43,683 nt of DNA, taken from the NCBI GenBank assembly GCA_034721855.1, contig JAYENB010000226.1, positions 1 through 43,683 of the forward strand. Reading direction: 5' to 3'. Position 1 is the first letter of the stretch. Each line of letters opens with the position of its first letter. This document shows, piece by piece, positions 13,381-21,706 of this stretch. Made by a program: the position numbers and the translations under genes. The notes below the pieces were generated by a model. The model saw only the letters and a list, made by a program, of their open reading frames with translations, was not told where the DNA came from and made no database searches. The stretch is from JAQIBY01 sp034721855. GTDB taxonomy: Bacteria > Bacteroidota > Bacteroidia > Bacteroidales > ML635J-15.

Positions 13381-14697
13381 TTACTGTTGGTTGATGTTTT
13401 TAAAAAGGTTTATGCGTTCCTGCAAGGCATCCATTTTATCAAGTCCGATTTGAGATACACAGGCACGCAATCCTTCGCTGCGGTCAGAGCCGGTATTGTC
13501 AAGGGCTATAGCTGATATTCCCACCTGCATGAGCGCTTCAAGCAATTCCCCGCCGCTCATGCCAGGATAAGAAATGGTAAAATAAAATCCATCGGCAATG
13601 GGTTTGTCAATATCCGTGTCATATACAATATCAAACCCGGCTTCGGTAAACATTTTTTTCATAATGGATGCTCGTTTACCGTATTCTTTTACGGATTTTA
13701 CAAAATTAAATTCGCCTTCATTTGCAGCTTTAAACATAGCTGTTAGAGCGTATTGGGCTGAATGTGATACTCCCGATGACAAGGAATAAATAATACGCAA
13801 CACAAAAGTATATCCAAATTCATCGGCGCCAAAGCGGTCCTGTAATGTATCGTATTTTCTGTGATATATTTTGTCTGATATAGCAGTGACAGCAAGCCTT
13901 TGACCTGCATAACTAAATGCTTTGGAGCTTGAAATCAGCAAAATGTAATTGTCTGTGTATTTTGATACGCTTGGCTGATAAGGCGGCTCACCCGGTTTTG
14001 ACATATCCACACGGAAATCCATGGCAACATAGGCGAGGTCCTCAATTACAATCACATCGTATTTATTTGCCAATTCACCGATAATTTTCAATTCTTCATC
14101 GGTAAAACATATCCATGTGGGGTTGTTGGGATTGGAATAAATGATGCTGTTGATGTTTCCGTTTTTCAGGTACGATTCAAGTTTGTCATGTAATTTTTTA
14201 CCCCTGAAATTATATACGTCAAAACTTTCATATTTTTGATTCAGTACCTTGAATTGTTGTTTCTGAACGGGAAATCCGGGGTCTATGAACAGGGCTGTAT
14301 CTTTTCCCGGGACCAGGTTGTTGCAGAGTAAGAAACTGGCGTATCCGCCCTGCATAGAACCAACGGTGGGGACACAACCTTCGGGGCTGATGTCGGTGTT
14401 CATAAAATTTTTGATGAATTTAGATGCTTCTTCCTTGAGGGGTTTTATCCCGTCAACCATGGGATAATCGGAGGCGACCCCTTTTTTCAGGGCTTCTATT
14501 TCAGCGTTGACACCAACTTCCGGAGGGTTGAGGCCGGGAACACCCATTTCCATGCGGAAAAAAGGGACCCCTGAATCCTGCTGAATGAAATTAACCATGC
14601 CAACAATTTCACGGATGGTAGCTTTTCCTAAATCACGTAAACCGAATTTTTTTGCAAATCCGTTGATATAGTCTTTACTAAGTGGTAAATTTTTCAT
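13381..14697 (-). CDS. Pyridoxal-phosphate aminotransferase, class I/II
   Basis: This 438-aa fold-type I PLP enzyme includes the substrate loop EMGVPGLNPPEVG, the cofactor-binding YSNPNNPTW and VIVIEDLAYVAMDFR, the Schiff-base lysine in LLISSSKAFSYAGQRLAV (about residue 256), and the C-terminal Arg region GLRACVSQIGLD. It transfers amino groups between an amino acid and a 2-oxo acid in the cytoplasm. It resembles aspartate- or aromatic-type enzymes, but the specificity is not evident. It is the first gene of a two-gene operon with the HD hydrolase (3 nt apart). The 14698-14893 stretch upstream is AT-rich, and I see no clear promoter in it. The family is certain; the substrate is open. Confidence 0.85.
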   Translation of the reverse strand: MKNLPLSKDYINGFAKKFGLRDLGKATIREIVGMVNFIQQDSGVPFFRMEMGVPGLNPPEVGVNAEIEALKKGVASDYPMVDGIKPLKEEASKFIKNFMNTDISPEGCVPTVGSMQGGYASFLLCNNLVPGKDTALFIDPGFPVQKQQFKVLNQKYESFDVYNFRGKKLHDKLESYLKNGNINSIIYSNPNNPTWICFTDEELKIIGELANKYDVIVIEDLAYVAMDFRVDMSKPGEPPYQPSVSKYTDNYILLISSSKAFSYAGQRLAVTAISDKIYHRKYDTLQDRFGADEFGYTFVLRIIYSLSSGVSHSAQYALTAMFKAANEGEFNFVKSVKEYGKRASIMKKMFTEAGFDIVYDTDIDKPIADGFYFTISYPGMSGGELLEALMQVGISAIALDNTGSDRSEGLRACVSQIGLDKMDALQERINLFKNINQQ

Positions 14698-14892
14698 AAT
14701 TAAACCTGTATTGATTTTGTTACAATATTAAAAAAAATACTGGATAAAGAAAATGTTGTAAAACCAATTTGCGTTCAATCAATACAATATTATAGATATT
14801 TATTTTTATTTTATTATTGAACAGTCTGTATTTCAGCATGATGCCATTTATAGACATAATAGTGTAATATGTATTGAACATAGAATTATCAA

Positions 14893-14921
14893 TAAAAAAA
14901 ATGCCGGTAGCACACCGGCAT
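14893..14921 (-). terminator. Rho-independent terminator of the usp-SPFH operon
   Basis: On the minus strand, an 8-bp stem (ATGCCGGT / ACCGGCAT, 14901-14921) with a 5-nt loop is followed by a run of T residues (14893-14900). It lies 25 nt beyond the SPFH stop codon. Confidence 0.85.
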
Positions 14922-14945
14922 CTATTACATTGTATGTAAAATGTT

Positions 14946-15755
14946 TTACTGATTCAGGATAAGCGGAAGCCCATCATCTCCGCCAATGACCACAATTTTT
15001 GCATTTTTGCTTTGCGAGAGTTTAAGTGTTGTTTCTATGCCGCGCATTTTTAGCAAGTTTGGTGTCAGTGAGCGGTTAATAATATTGTTGGCCCTGGCTT
15101 CACCTTCTGCCTCAATGCGTTTACGTTCGGCTTCTTTTTGTTCTTTTTGGAGTTTAAACTCATAGGCCAGGGATTCCTGCTCTTGACTAAGTTTCATTTC
15201 TATGGCATTTTTAATTTGAGGGGGCAGGTTGATTGACCTGATAAGCACAGCCTTGGTAGTAATGTAATTGTCTCCCAGTTTATCTGTGGCTTCCTGGATG
15301 ATTTCATTTTCTACCTGTGCTCGTTTTTTTGAATAAATTTCTTCTGCCGTGTATCGTCCCATCACCTGCCTGACGGTGGACCTTACTTCGGGTACTACCA
15401 ATTGATTTTTAAAATCCTGACCAAAATTTTGGTGCAGAAATGTCAATTTTTTGTAGGTTGGAAAATACCTTACGGTGACATCTACGTTGATGGACAATCC
15501 GTTTTCATCAAGCACATCCATAGTTTCTTCAGCTGTCCTTTCTTTAATATTGTACACGGTAAATTTATTCCATGGAGCAAAAACATGAAATCCTTCGCCA
15601 TACACCCGGGTGGTGTCAAGACCACCGCCAAAAGGTCTGAAAATAACACCGCGCTCACCGGCATCCACGATTTTAAACATAGAGTTGCCAAAAATCAGCA
15701 GCAAAACCACAACTACACCCAGTCCGATTAATAATTTCTTTTGATTCTGTTTCAT
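14946..15755 (-). CDS. SPFH/prohibitin-family membrane protein
   Basis: The chosen start is the ATG at 15755, which has AAGGAAAC 5-10 nt upstream. The open frame reaches back to 15800, but that part overlaps the usp stop region and has no ribosome site. The 269-aa protein has one N-terminal transmembrane helix (LLIGLGVVVVLLLIFGNSMF), then the SPFH/band 7 domain (DAGERGVIFRPFGGGLDTTR, GFHVFAPWNKFTVYNIKERT, VRQVMGRYTAEEIYSKKR). A charged coiled coil (QKEQKEAERKRIEAEGEARA) and a C-terminal tail VVIGGDDGLPLILNQ follow. Prohibitins form large membrane rings that organise lipids and control proteases such as FtsH; that role here is inference. The gene follows a two-domain Usp gene by 13 nt and ends in a strong terminator, so the two are one operon. 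Confidence 0.85.
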   Translation of the reverse strand: MKQNQKKLLIGLGVVVVLLLIFGNSMFKIVDAGERGVIFRPFGGGLDTTRVYGEGFHVFAPWNKFTVYNIKERTAEETMDVLDENGLSINVDVTVRYFPTYKKLTFLHQNFGQDFKNQLVVPEVRSTVRQVMGRYTAEEIYSKKRAQVENEIIQEATDKLGDNYITTKAVLIRSINLPPQIKNAIEMKLSQEQESLAYEFKLQKEQKEAERKRIEAEGEARANNIINRSLTPNLLKMRGIETTLKLSQSKNAKIVVIGGDDGLPLILNQ

Positions 15756-15768
15756 AATGTTTCCTTTT

Positions 15769-16638
15769 TTATTGATTATAAGTTGAATTTGGTTTAACAC
15801 AAAGTACGGGAATGTTTGATCCCATAATGATTTTTCTGGCCAAAGAGCCCATAAATTTTTGCTTCAAGGGATTTTCCTGCTGTATCATAATTATAATCAG
15901 GTCTCCTTTAACATCGTCAGCATAATCCATCAGACCATTTGCTATGTCATCAATTTTATTGTTTGTTTTTAGTAGTTTAATTGAACATTGTATGTTATGA
16001 TTAACAAAGAAATCCTTAACTTGTTCAAGCAAAAGCCTTAATCTGGTAAGTTTGAATTCTTTCGTTGGAGCTGAGGCAGATACAACATTGACGTTGGAAT
16101 TGAAATACGATGCCAGTTTTTTTGTCATATCCAGTTTCTTTGTGGTGGTTTTTGTCAGGTCCAGCGGTAATATAATACGATGGCAACCATGCCGGTGATG
16201 TTTGCCTTTAATGCTGAAAACGGGGCAGGGCGCTTCTTTTATAATCCGCATGGTTATAGGCCCGATGGTCATTTTCCGTGTCCCGATAAAAATAAAACGG
16301 GCATTGATGTTCCGGGCTATTTCCAGTATGGATGATACGATGCGACCATTTTTAATGTGAAAAGTGCATGGTACACCTGATTGTTCTGTTACCTCCTGAG
16401 ACATGTCATTTAATTTATCTGTCAGGCTGTCCAAATCATCATTAAAACCGGATTCATTGTTTTTTGAAATATGGCCGGTAATTACATGCAGCAGAATGAT
16501 CCGTGCATTGACAAGTTTTGCAATATTATAAGATTGTTTCAGTGCAATCATGGATTGTTCACGAAAATCTACAGGCACTAAAATGGAATCAATTATTGTA
16601 TCCATATAATATTTTTTGTACTTTTGATTTTTGTCCAT
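15769..16638 (-). CDS. Tandem-domain universal stress protein
   Basis: This protein of about 289 aa contains two Usp domains. The first (SILVPVDFREQSMIALKQSY, then ARFIFIGTRKM and PCPVFSI) ends near residue 145. The second (HRIILPLDLTKTTTKKLDMT, then KGDLIIIMIQQENP and IPVLCVKPN) is more diverged. The ATP loop GxxGx(9)GS of ATP-binding Usp proteins is not clearly present, which suggests a non-ATP-binding type. The start at 16638 (MDKNQK) is chosen because a TACTTTTG box lies 11 nt upstream; an internal Met (MDTIIDS) is an alternative. It is co-transcribed with the SPFH gene downstream. Usp proteins respond to starvation or envelope stress. The divergent nucleoside phosphorylase gene shares the short promoter region. 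Confidence 0.8.
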   Translation of the reverse strand: MDKNQKYKKYYMDTIIDSILVPVDFREQSMIALKQSYNIAKLVNARIILLHVITGHISKNNESGFNDDLDSLTDKLNDMSQEVTEQSGVPCTFHIKNGRIVSSILEIARNINARFIFIGTRKMTIGPITMRIIKEAPCPVFSIKGKHHRHGCHRIILPLDLTKTTTKKLDMTKKLASYFNSNVNVVSASAPTKEFKLTRLRLLLEQVKDFFVNHNIQCSIKLLKTNNKIDDIANGLMDYADDVKGDLIIIMIQQENPLKQKFMGSLARKIIMGSNIPVLCVKPNSTYNQ

Positions 16639-16657
16639 CAATTATAACACAAAAGTA
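16619..16657. promoter_or_regulatory. Divergent -7 boxes for the phosphorylase (plus) and usp (minus) genes
   Basis: TACTTTTG occurs at 16619-16626 on the plus strand and again at 16650-16657 on the minus strand. The two boxes point away from each other across 24 bp, and the plus box lies inside the usp coding start, so the two transcripts must overlap and may interfere. Confidence 0.45.
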
Positions 16658-16671
16658 AAACAATTTCTGAT

Positions 16672-17547
16672 ATGGAAAAAATATTATCTTCTGAACTGAT
16701 ACTGAACCCGGATGGTAGCATATATCACATAAAGCTTAAGCCGGAACAAATTGCAGATGACATTATTCTGGTTGGTGATCCCGGCAGAGTGGAAGTGGTG
16801 TCATCATTTTTTGATGAAATACATCATAAAGTGCATAATCGCGAATTCGCTACACACACAGGTACCTACAAGGGGAAAAGAATAACATGCATATCTTCCG
16901 GGATCGGAACTGATAACATAGATATTGTTGTCAATGAGCTTGATGCCTTGGCTAATATAGATTTGGATAAGCGTGTAAAAAAGAAATCACATCGCAGCCT
17001 GAATCTAATCCGCATCGGGACAAGCGGTGCTTTGCAGGAAGATATTCCTGTTGACAGCTATGTCTTGAGTGATATCGCGGTTGGTTTTGATGGCATGCTG
17101 AATTTTTACGCCGGCCGTGATTCGGTTTCCCTGCTGGATGCCGAAGCAGCATTTAAGCAGCATGTGAATTGGGATGCGTTGTTGAATACGCCTTATTTTG
17201 TTAAAGCATCCGATGCATTGAAAGCAAAAATCGGAAAAGGACTGAAGGCAGGAATTACAATATCATCCAATGGTTTTTACGGACCACAGGGGCGTGTGTT
17301 GCGTTTGCCTTTGCGTGTGCCTGAACTGAATGAAAAAATGCGCTCTTTTCAATACGATGGCCTGAAAATCACCAATTATGAAATGGAAAGTTCTGCGGTT
17401 TACGGTCTGGCACGTATGCTTGGACACAATGCACTCACCGTGTGTGCCATTATCGCCAACAGGTACAACAAACAATCCAGCAAAGATTATCACCCGGTGG
17501 TGAAAAAACTTATAAAACGGGTATTAGATAATCTTGTTGGTGACTAA
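16672..17547 (+). CDS. Nucleoside phosphorylase (uridine phosphorylase-like)
   Basis: This 291-aa protein belongs to the PNP/UDP family. It has the phosphate loop VGDPGRVEVV, then SSGIGTDNIDIVVNELDAL and RIGTSGALQED, and the ribose/base site NYEMESSAVYGLARMLGH. These enzymes split nucleosides with phosphate to give ribose-1-phosphate and the free base in salvage. The EMESSA motif and overall length fit hexameric uridine phosphorylases better than purine enzymes, but the base-binding pocket cannot be judged from sequence alone. A TACTTTTG promoter box lies 45 nt upstream. It is single, with repeats downstream. Confidence 0.85.
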   Translation: MEKILSSELILNPDGSIYHIKLKPEQIADDIILVGDPGRVEVVSSFFDEIHHKVHNREFATHTGTYKGKRITCISSGIGTDNIDIVVNELDALANIDLDKRVKKKSHRSLNLIRIGTSGALQEDIPVDSYVLSDIAVGFDGMLNFYAGRDSVSLLDAEAAFKQHVNWDALLNTPYFVKASDALKAKIGKGLKAGITISSNGFYGPQGRVLRLPLRVPELNEKMRSFQYDGLKITNYEMESSAVYGLARMLGHNALTVCAIIANRYNKQSSKDYHPVVKKLIKRVLDNLVGD

Positions 17548-17561
17548 TTACCACAGAGACT

Positions 17562-17591
17562 ATGCGAAAGAATTATTAGAAGTCCCCTTAA
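17562..17591 (+). repeat. 30-bp exact repeat, copy 1
   Basis: The 30 bases from ATGCGAAAGAATTATTAGAA to CCCCTTAA recur without mismatch at 29843-29872. Flanks differ at once on both sides. Confidence 0.85.
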
Positions 17592-17650
17592 AAAATATCC
17601 TATGCCATGATGTAAACAAGAATGCTGATGATGTTTATGAGGGCGCCAAT

Positions 17651-17780
17651 TCGGTATCCGGCTTCTATCTCAGGACCGGTGCATGGGAGGCGCACGTTCC
17701 GGTTATGAGCTCCCTCCGGTCGCTATGCCGAAACGGCTTCTCCTGCATGCCCCGTTACCTGAGGATATCCGCCTCCTCCC
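17651..17780 (+). repeat. GC-rich dispersed repeat, copy B
   Basis: It has TCGGTATCCGGCTTCTATCT at the left, the core GAGCTCCCTCCGGTCGCTAT and the trailing ATCCGCCTCCTCCC, aligned with copies A, C and D. It fills most of the gene-free stretch 17548-17873, together with the 30-bp repeat. Confidence 0.55.
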
Positions 17781-17873
17781 GGGCGCAAAATACCTACCCC
17801 TATAAATTTTTTGGCGTATCAAAAAAAATCATTACTTTTATAATTTGGTATAACGTACAAAAAACCTCATGTT

Positions 17874-19814
17874 ATGAAAGGATTTTATGCATTTTTAGGT
17901 GTTCTATTGGTGTTGGAAACTGTTGTTTTCCCTTTTCAAGCAGGCGCTCAGTCGCCCGCAAAAATTAGCTACCAGGCTGTGGTTAGAGACGCTAATGGTG
18001 ATCTAATAACCAATCAAAGTGTTGGTATGCAAATCAGTATTTTACAGGGCTCTGCAAGTGGAGCATCGGCTTATACAGAAACACAGGCTACTGTAACCAA
18101 TGCAAACGGTTTGGTAAGCATTAAAATTGGTGAAGGCACTGGCGGAGATGATTTTTCTGCCATTGATTGGTCGGATGGCCCCTATTTTATTAAAACGGAA
18201 ACAGATCCGCAGGGAGGTACGAATTATACCATTACAGGGACCAGCCAAATACTGAGTGTGCCGTATGCTATGTATGCTACCACAGCCGAAACTGTTTCGG
18301 GAGGATTTACAGAAACTGACCCTGTGTTTACATCATGGGATAAAACCAGCGGGATATCCATTATGGAAAATCAAATCCTGGATTTTGGAAGTTATTTGGA
18401 ATCTGAATCTGATCCGATTTATAGTTCTTCCGTGGCAGCAGGGATAAACTTTGCAGATGTCAATAGCTGGGACAACAAACTCGACAGTGAGTCAGATCCT
18501 GTTTTTTCAAGCTGGGATAAATCCGACGGGATATCCATTACCGAATCTCAGATCGCTGATTTTGGTTCATACCTGGAAAACGAAACTGACCCTGTTTTTG
18601 GGGCATCTGATGCTGCAGGAATCACTGCTTTCGATATTGCTACCTGGAACAACAAACTCGACAGTGAATCAGACCCTTTGTTTTTAGGATGGGATAAATC
18701 CACCGGAATTTTAATTACAACAAGCCAGATCAGTGATTTTGGTACATACATTGAGTCAGAATCTGATCCCGTTTATGATGCATCGGTAGCTTCAGGGATT
18801 ACCAACACAGATACTGCCAACTGGAACAATAAACTTGACAGTGAGTCTGACCCGTTTTTTTCAGCCTGGGATAAATCCTCCGGTATATCCATAATCGAGA
18901 ACCAAATCAGTGATTTTGGTTCTTACTTGGAATCGGAATCTGATCCCGTGTTCGGAACTTCACTCGCAGCAGGAATCACAGTGGCAGATACAGCAAGCTG
19001 GAACAGCAAATTGGATACCGAAACACAAAACCTGTCTGATGTGCTTTCTTTCAACAACGATGGAGGTGCCATGCAAATAAAAAACATTGAAGACCCCACA
19101 GATGATCAGGACGCTGTCACCAAATCTTATGTTGACGCACTGGAAAATAGGATATTTGAGTTGGAATACAACGCTGGTAAAGATACCGTTGTGGATTGCG
19201 ATGGCAATGTGTATGACATTCTGAAATTTGGTGATCAGTATTGGTTTGCTCAAAACCTGAAATCCACAACCTATAATGATTGTACGGATATACCTAAGGT
19301 TGAAGATGCCGGCACCTGGGCTGGCCTCTCTACACCTGCTTATTGCTGGTATAATAATGATAGCTCAGCAAATGCTCAAAATTATGGCGCACTGTACAAT
19401 TGGTACGCAGTGAATACAGGAAATTTATGCCCGGAAGGATGGCGTGTACCCACGGATGAAGACTGGAAAGCACTGGAAATGTTCGTGGGCATGTCGGAGG
19501 CGGATGCCGATGCCACAGGGTACCGGGGTGCCAACGAAGCCGCTAAGCTGGCAGGAACCGGCTTATGGCCTATGGGATCTTTAAGCGGAGATCCTGACTT
19601 TGGTAGCAGTGGTTTTGATGTCGTGCCCGGTGGTAATCGTAATAATGATGGAGTTTACTACGTTAATGATGCCTATATGGGATACCAATGGAGCAGTACA
19701 AACTATAGTCCAAGCAATGCAATGCTGCGGCTTATTCAATACGATAGAATAACCGTTTACAGGAACAGTGAAAATAAAAAGTATGGTATGTCCGTACGGT
19801 GTGTGAGAAATTGA
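17874..19814 (+). CDS. Secreted FISUMP-domain surface protein with 59-residue repeats
   Basis: This 646-aa protein has a signal peptide (MKGFYAFLGVLLVLETVVFP, cleaved near AGAQS). Residues 26-142 (ISYQAVVRDANGDLITNQSV onward) match the collagen- and fibre-associated domain common in Bacteroidota surface proteins. Four 59-residue repeats follow (18309-19016). Each has the pattern xExDPVFxxWDKSxGI, then QIxDFGxYxExESDP and AAGIxxxDxxxWNxKLD, like shaft repeats of trimeric tail fibres. A coiled stretch (QDAVTKSYVDALENRIFELE) leads to the C-terminal FISUMP domain (VYDILKFGDQYWFAQNLKST, then GWRVPTDEDWKALE and YGMSVRCVRN). From its architecture I infer a trimeric stalk with a binding head. No type IX sorting domain is visible. 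The FISUMP domain is shared with the next gene. Confidence 0.8.
   Translation: MKGFYAFLGVLLVLETVVFPFQAGAQSPAKISYQAVVRDANGDLITNQSVGMQISILQGSASGASAYTETQATVTNANGLVSIKIGEGTGGDDFSAIDWSDGPYFIKTETDPQGGTNYTITGTSQILSVPYAMYATTAETVSGGFTETDPVFTSWDKTSGISIMENQILDFGSYLESESDPIYSSSVAAGINFADVNSWDNKLDSESDPVFSSWDKSDGISITESQIADFGSYLENETDPVFGASDAAGITAFDIATWNNKLDSESDPLFLGWDKSTGILITTSQISDFGTYIESESDPVYDASVASGITNTDTANWNNKLDSESDPFFSAWDKSSGISIIENQISDFGSYLESESDPVFGTSLAAGITVADTASWNSKLDTETQNLSDVLSFNNDGGAMQIKNIEDPTDDQDAVTKSYVDALENRIFELEYNAGKDTVVDCDGNVYDILKFGDQYWFAQNLKSTTYNDCTDIPKVEDAGTWAGLSTPAYCWYNNDSSANAQNYGALYNWYAVNTGNLCPEGWRVPTDEDWKALEMFVGMSEADADATGYRGANEAAKLAGTGLWPMGSLSGDPDFGSSGFDVVPGGNRNNDGVYYVNDAYMGYQWSSTNYSPSNAMLRLIQYDRITVYRNSENKKYGMSVRCVRN
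18309..19016 (+). repeat. Four in-frame 177-bp tandem repeats inside the FISUMP protein gene
   Basis: Unit starts at 18309, 18486, 18663 and 18840 are spaced exactly 177 bp (59 codons) apart. The reading frame is kept, and units differ at many bases, so the duplication is old or under selection at protein level. Confidence 0.85.
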
Positions 19815-19937
19815 GCATTTCCTGCCTGGCATCTTAAGTCCTACAGGGACTAAATGGCGGGAAGTAGGAGGGAGGCCTGTGGGATGCAATAACTATCAAA
19901 ACAACTTTAATATGAACTGAAATCAAAAAAAAAACAC

Positions 19938-21227
19938 ATGAAAAGATCATTCACATTTTTGTCGATTGCCTTGATGGCGGTATTGTTTGGCTGCGAAAAA
20001 AATTCAGCTCCCACTTGTGAAATAATTTCCCCGGATGATAACCAGGAAATCACGCAGGGAGATGTGGTGACCATATCTGTTGAAGCAGAAGATCCTGATG
20101 AAAATTTAAAAGAAGTGCGCTTTTACATGGATGATGAAAACATTGGCACTGCATCCGGAAGTCCGTATTCATATTCCTGGAACACAGGTGGTGTCGCTGA
20201 AGGCAGTCACACCATCGAAGCCACAGCTATTGATGATGAAGGCGATGAGGCTTCTGATAACATTACGATTACCATTGTAACAGGAGGGGAAGAAAATCCT
20301 GCACCCTCTGCGGCGTTTTCAACATTGTCAATTAGTGTGGGAACCGGTGTGGCTGTTACTTTTACTGACGAATCAACAAATGATCCCACCAGTTGGAGCT
20401 GGGATTTTGGTGATGGTGAAACCTCCACAGAGCAAAATCCATCCCATATTTATCTCAGTATCGGTACATATACCGTAGAATTGTCAGTAAGCAACGATGA
20501 TGGGTCTGATACCGAGACCAAAACAGATTACATTGAAGTGACAGAGCCGGTTACAGGATCATTCACTGACCAGCGTGATGGCACAACTTATGAGACCGTA
20601 AGACTGGGAGATCAGGAATGGATGTCTGAAAGCCTGAAATATTTGCCCGAAGTGTCGGCACCCGGATCCGGTGGTTCCTCAAGCCCGTATTATTATGTAT
20701 ATGGCTATGATGGCACCGATGTTACTGCTGCTAAAGCGACAGACAATTACAGCACCTATGGGGTATTATATAATTATAACGCTGCCATGGCAGGAGCTTC
20801 AAGCAGTGATGTTAACCCAAGCGGTGTGCAGGGGGTGTGCCCGAATGGCTGGCATCTGCCCAGCGATGCTGAATGGAAAGAACTGGAAATGACCATGGGG
20901 ATGTCTCAAACGGATGCTGATGATACCGGAAGGCGTGGTGAAAATGAAGGTAGCAGCTTAGCTAAAGATTCAAACTTATGGCCCTATGGTGCTTTAAGAG
21001 GTAGTGATCATATTGGCCTCAGTGGTTTTGATGCCCTTCCCGGTGGAAATCGTGCGACCAACACCACTTTTGAAAATAAAGTTTACCTCGGCAACTGGTG
21101 GAGCGCTACGGTTAGCACGAGCAGTAGCAGCATGATACGTGTCATTGAATACAACTTCAGAACTGTTTACAGGAGCAGTTACGATAAAAAAATGGGGCTG
21201 TATGTCAGATGTGTGAAAGATGAATAA
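19938..21227 (+). CDS. FISUMP-domain lipoprotein with Ig-like and PKD domains
   Basis: This 429-aa protein has a lipoprotein signal MKRSFTFLSIALMAVLFGC (Cys19). Residues about 25-112 form an Ig-like cadherin-type sandwich (DNQEITQGDVVTISVEAEDP, then GSHTIEATAIDDEGDEAS). A PKD domain at about 122-200 has SWSWDFGDGETSTEQNPSHI and YTVELSVSNDDGSDTE. The C-terminal FISUMP domain (YETVRLGDQEWMSESLKYL, then PNGWHLPSDAEWKELE and KKMGLYVRCVKDE) parallels that of the preceding gene. The two therefore share a head on different stalks: one secreted with fibre repeats, one lipid-anchored with beta sandwiches. Function is probably adhesion or polysaccharide binding at the cell surface; that is inference. 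It lies 123 bp after the first gene, in the same direction. The gap contains an inverted repeat AGTCCTACAGGGACT. Confidence 0.8.
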   Translation: MKRSFTFLSIALMAVLFGCEKNSAPTCEIISPDDNQEITQGDVVTISVEAEDPDENLKEVRFYMDDENIGTASGSPYSYSWNTGGVAEGSHTIEATAIDDEGDEASDNITITIVTGGEENPAPSAAFSTLSISVGTGVAVTFTDESTNDPTSWSWDFGDGETSTEQNPSHIYLSIGTYTVELSVSNDDGSDTETKTDYIEVTEPVTGSFTDQRDGTTYETVRLGDQEWMSESLKYLPEVSAPGSGGSSSPYYYVYGYDGTDVTAAKATDNYSTYGVLYNYNAAMAGASSSDVNPSGVQGVCPNGWHLPSDAEWKELEMTMGMSQTDADDTGRRGENEGSSLAKDSNLWPYGALRGSDHIGLSGFDALPGGNRATNTTFENKVYLGNWWSATVSTSSSSMIRVIEYNFRTVYRSSYDKKMGLYVRCVKDE

Positions 21228-21302
21228 AAACATTACCTCAAATTTGGGGTGTATTTATTGAAAAATATGGATTTGAAAAATACAATGACTAAGAGTAATA
21301 AA

Positions 21303-21507
21303 AGGGCTAAAGCCCTGAGATTTTTTTCGGGGCACTCAATTAGCTCTGCCATAAAGGACAGAGTAATTGAGGACAGAGCAATTGAAGAATCAAAAATTTA
21401 GCCAAAAAATTGCTCTTTAGAGCTACAATCAGGGCTTCAGCCCAATTACCCCGTCCTTCAGGGCGGGGGTTAAGGCTTTAGCCACCCTTTATTCCGCCCT
21501 TTAGGGC
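21303..21507. repeat. Cluster of short GC palindromes of the GGGCTNNAGCCC / GCCCTNNAGGGC type
   Basis: The gene-free stretch 21228-21706 holds AGGGCTAAAGCCCT (21303-21316), GGGCTTCAGCCC (21432-21443), CGTCCTTCAGGGCGGGG nearby, GGCTTTAGCC (21474-21483) and GCCCTTTAGGGC (from about 21496). The repeated variation on two palindromic words is beyond chance. The remaining sequence is AT-rich and shows nothing else. Confidence 0.7.
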
Positions 21508-21706
21508 AGAGTTAGAATATAAAATATTAATCAATAATAAACGAAACTTGGGATTGCATAAATTTATGGTAAACTCATTTGTTTGCAAGCATTTTATAGC
21601 TCTGTTTTGGTGCTGTGCTGAATATGTGCTATTTTTACCACCCGGTAAAATAGGCTGTTCTCTTTTAAACAGTACAGTAAAAACAGTGAAGATAAATTGA
21701 ACTACC

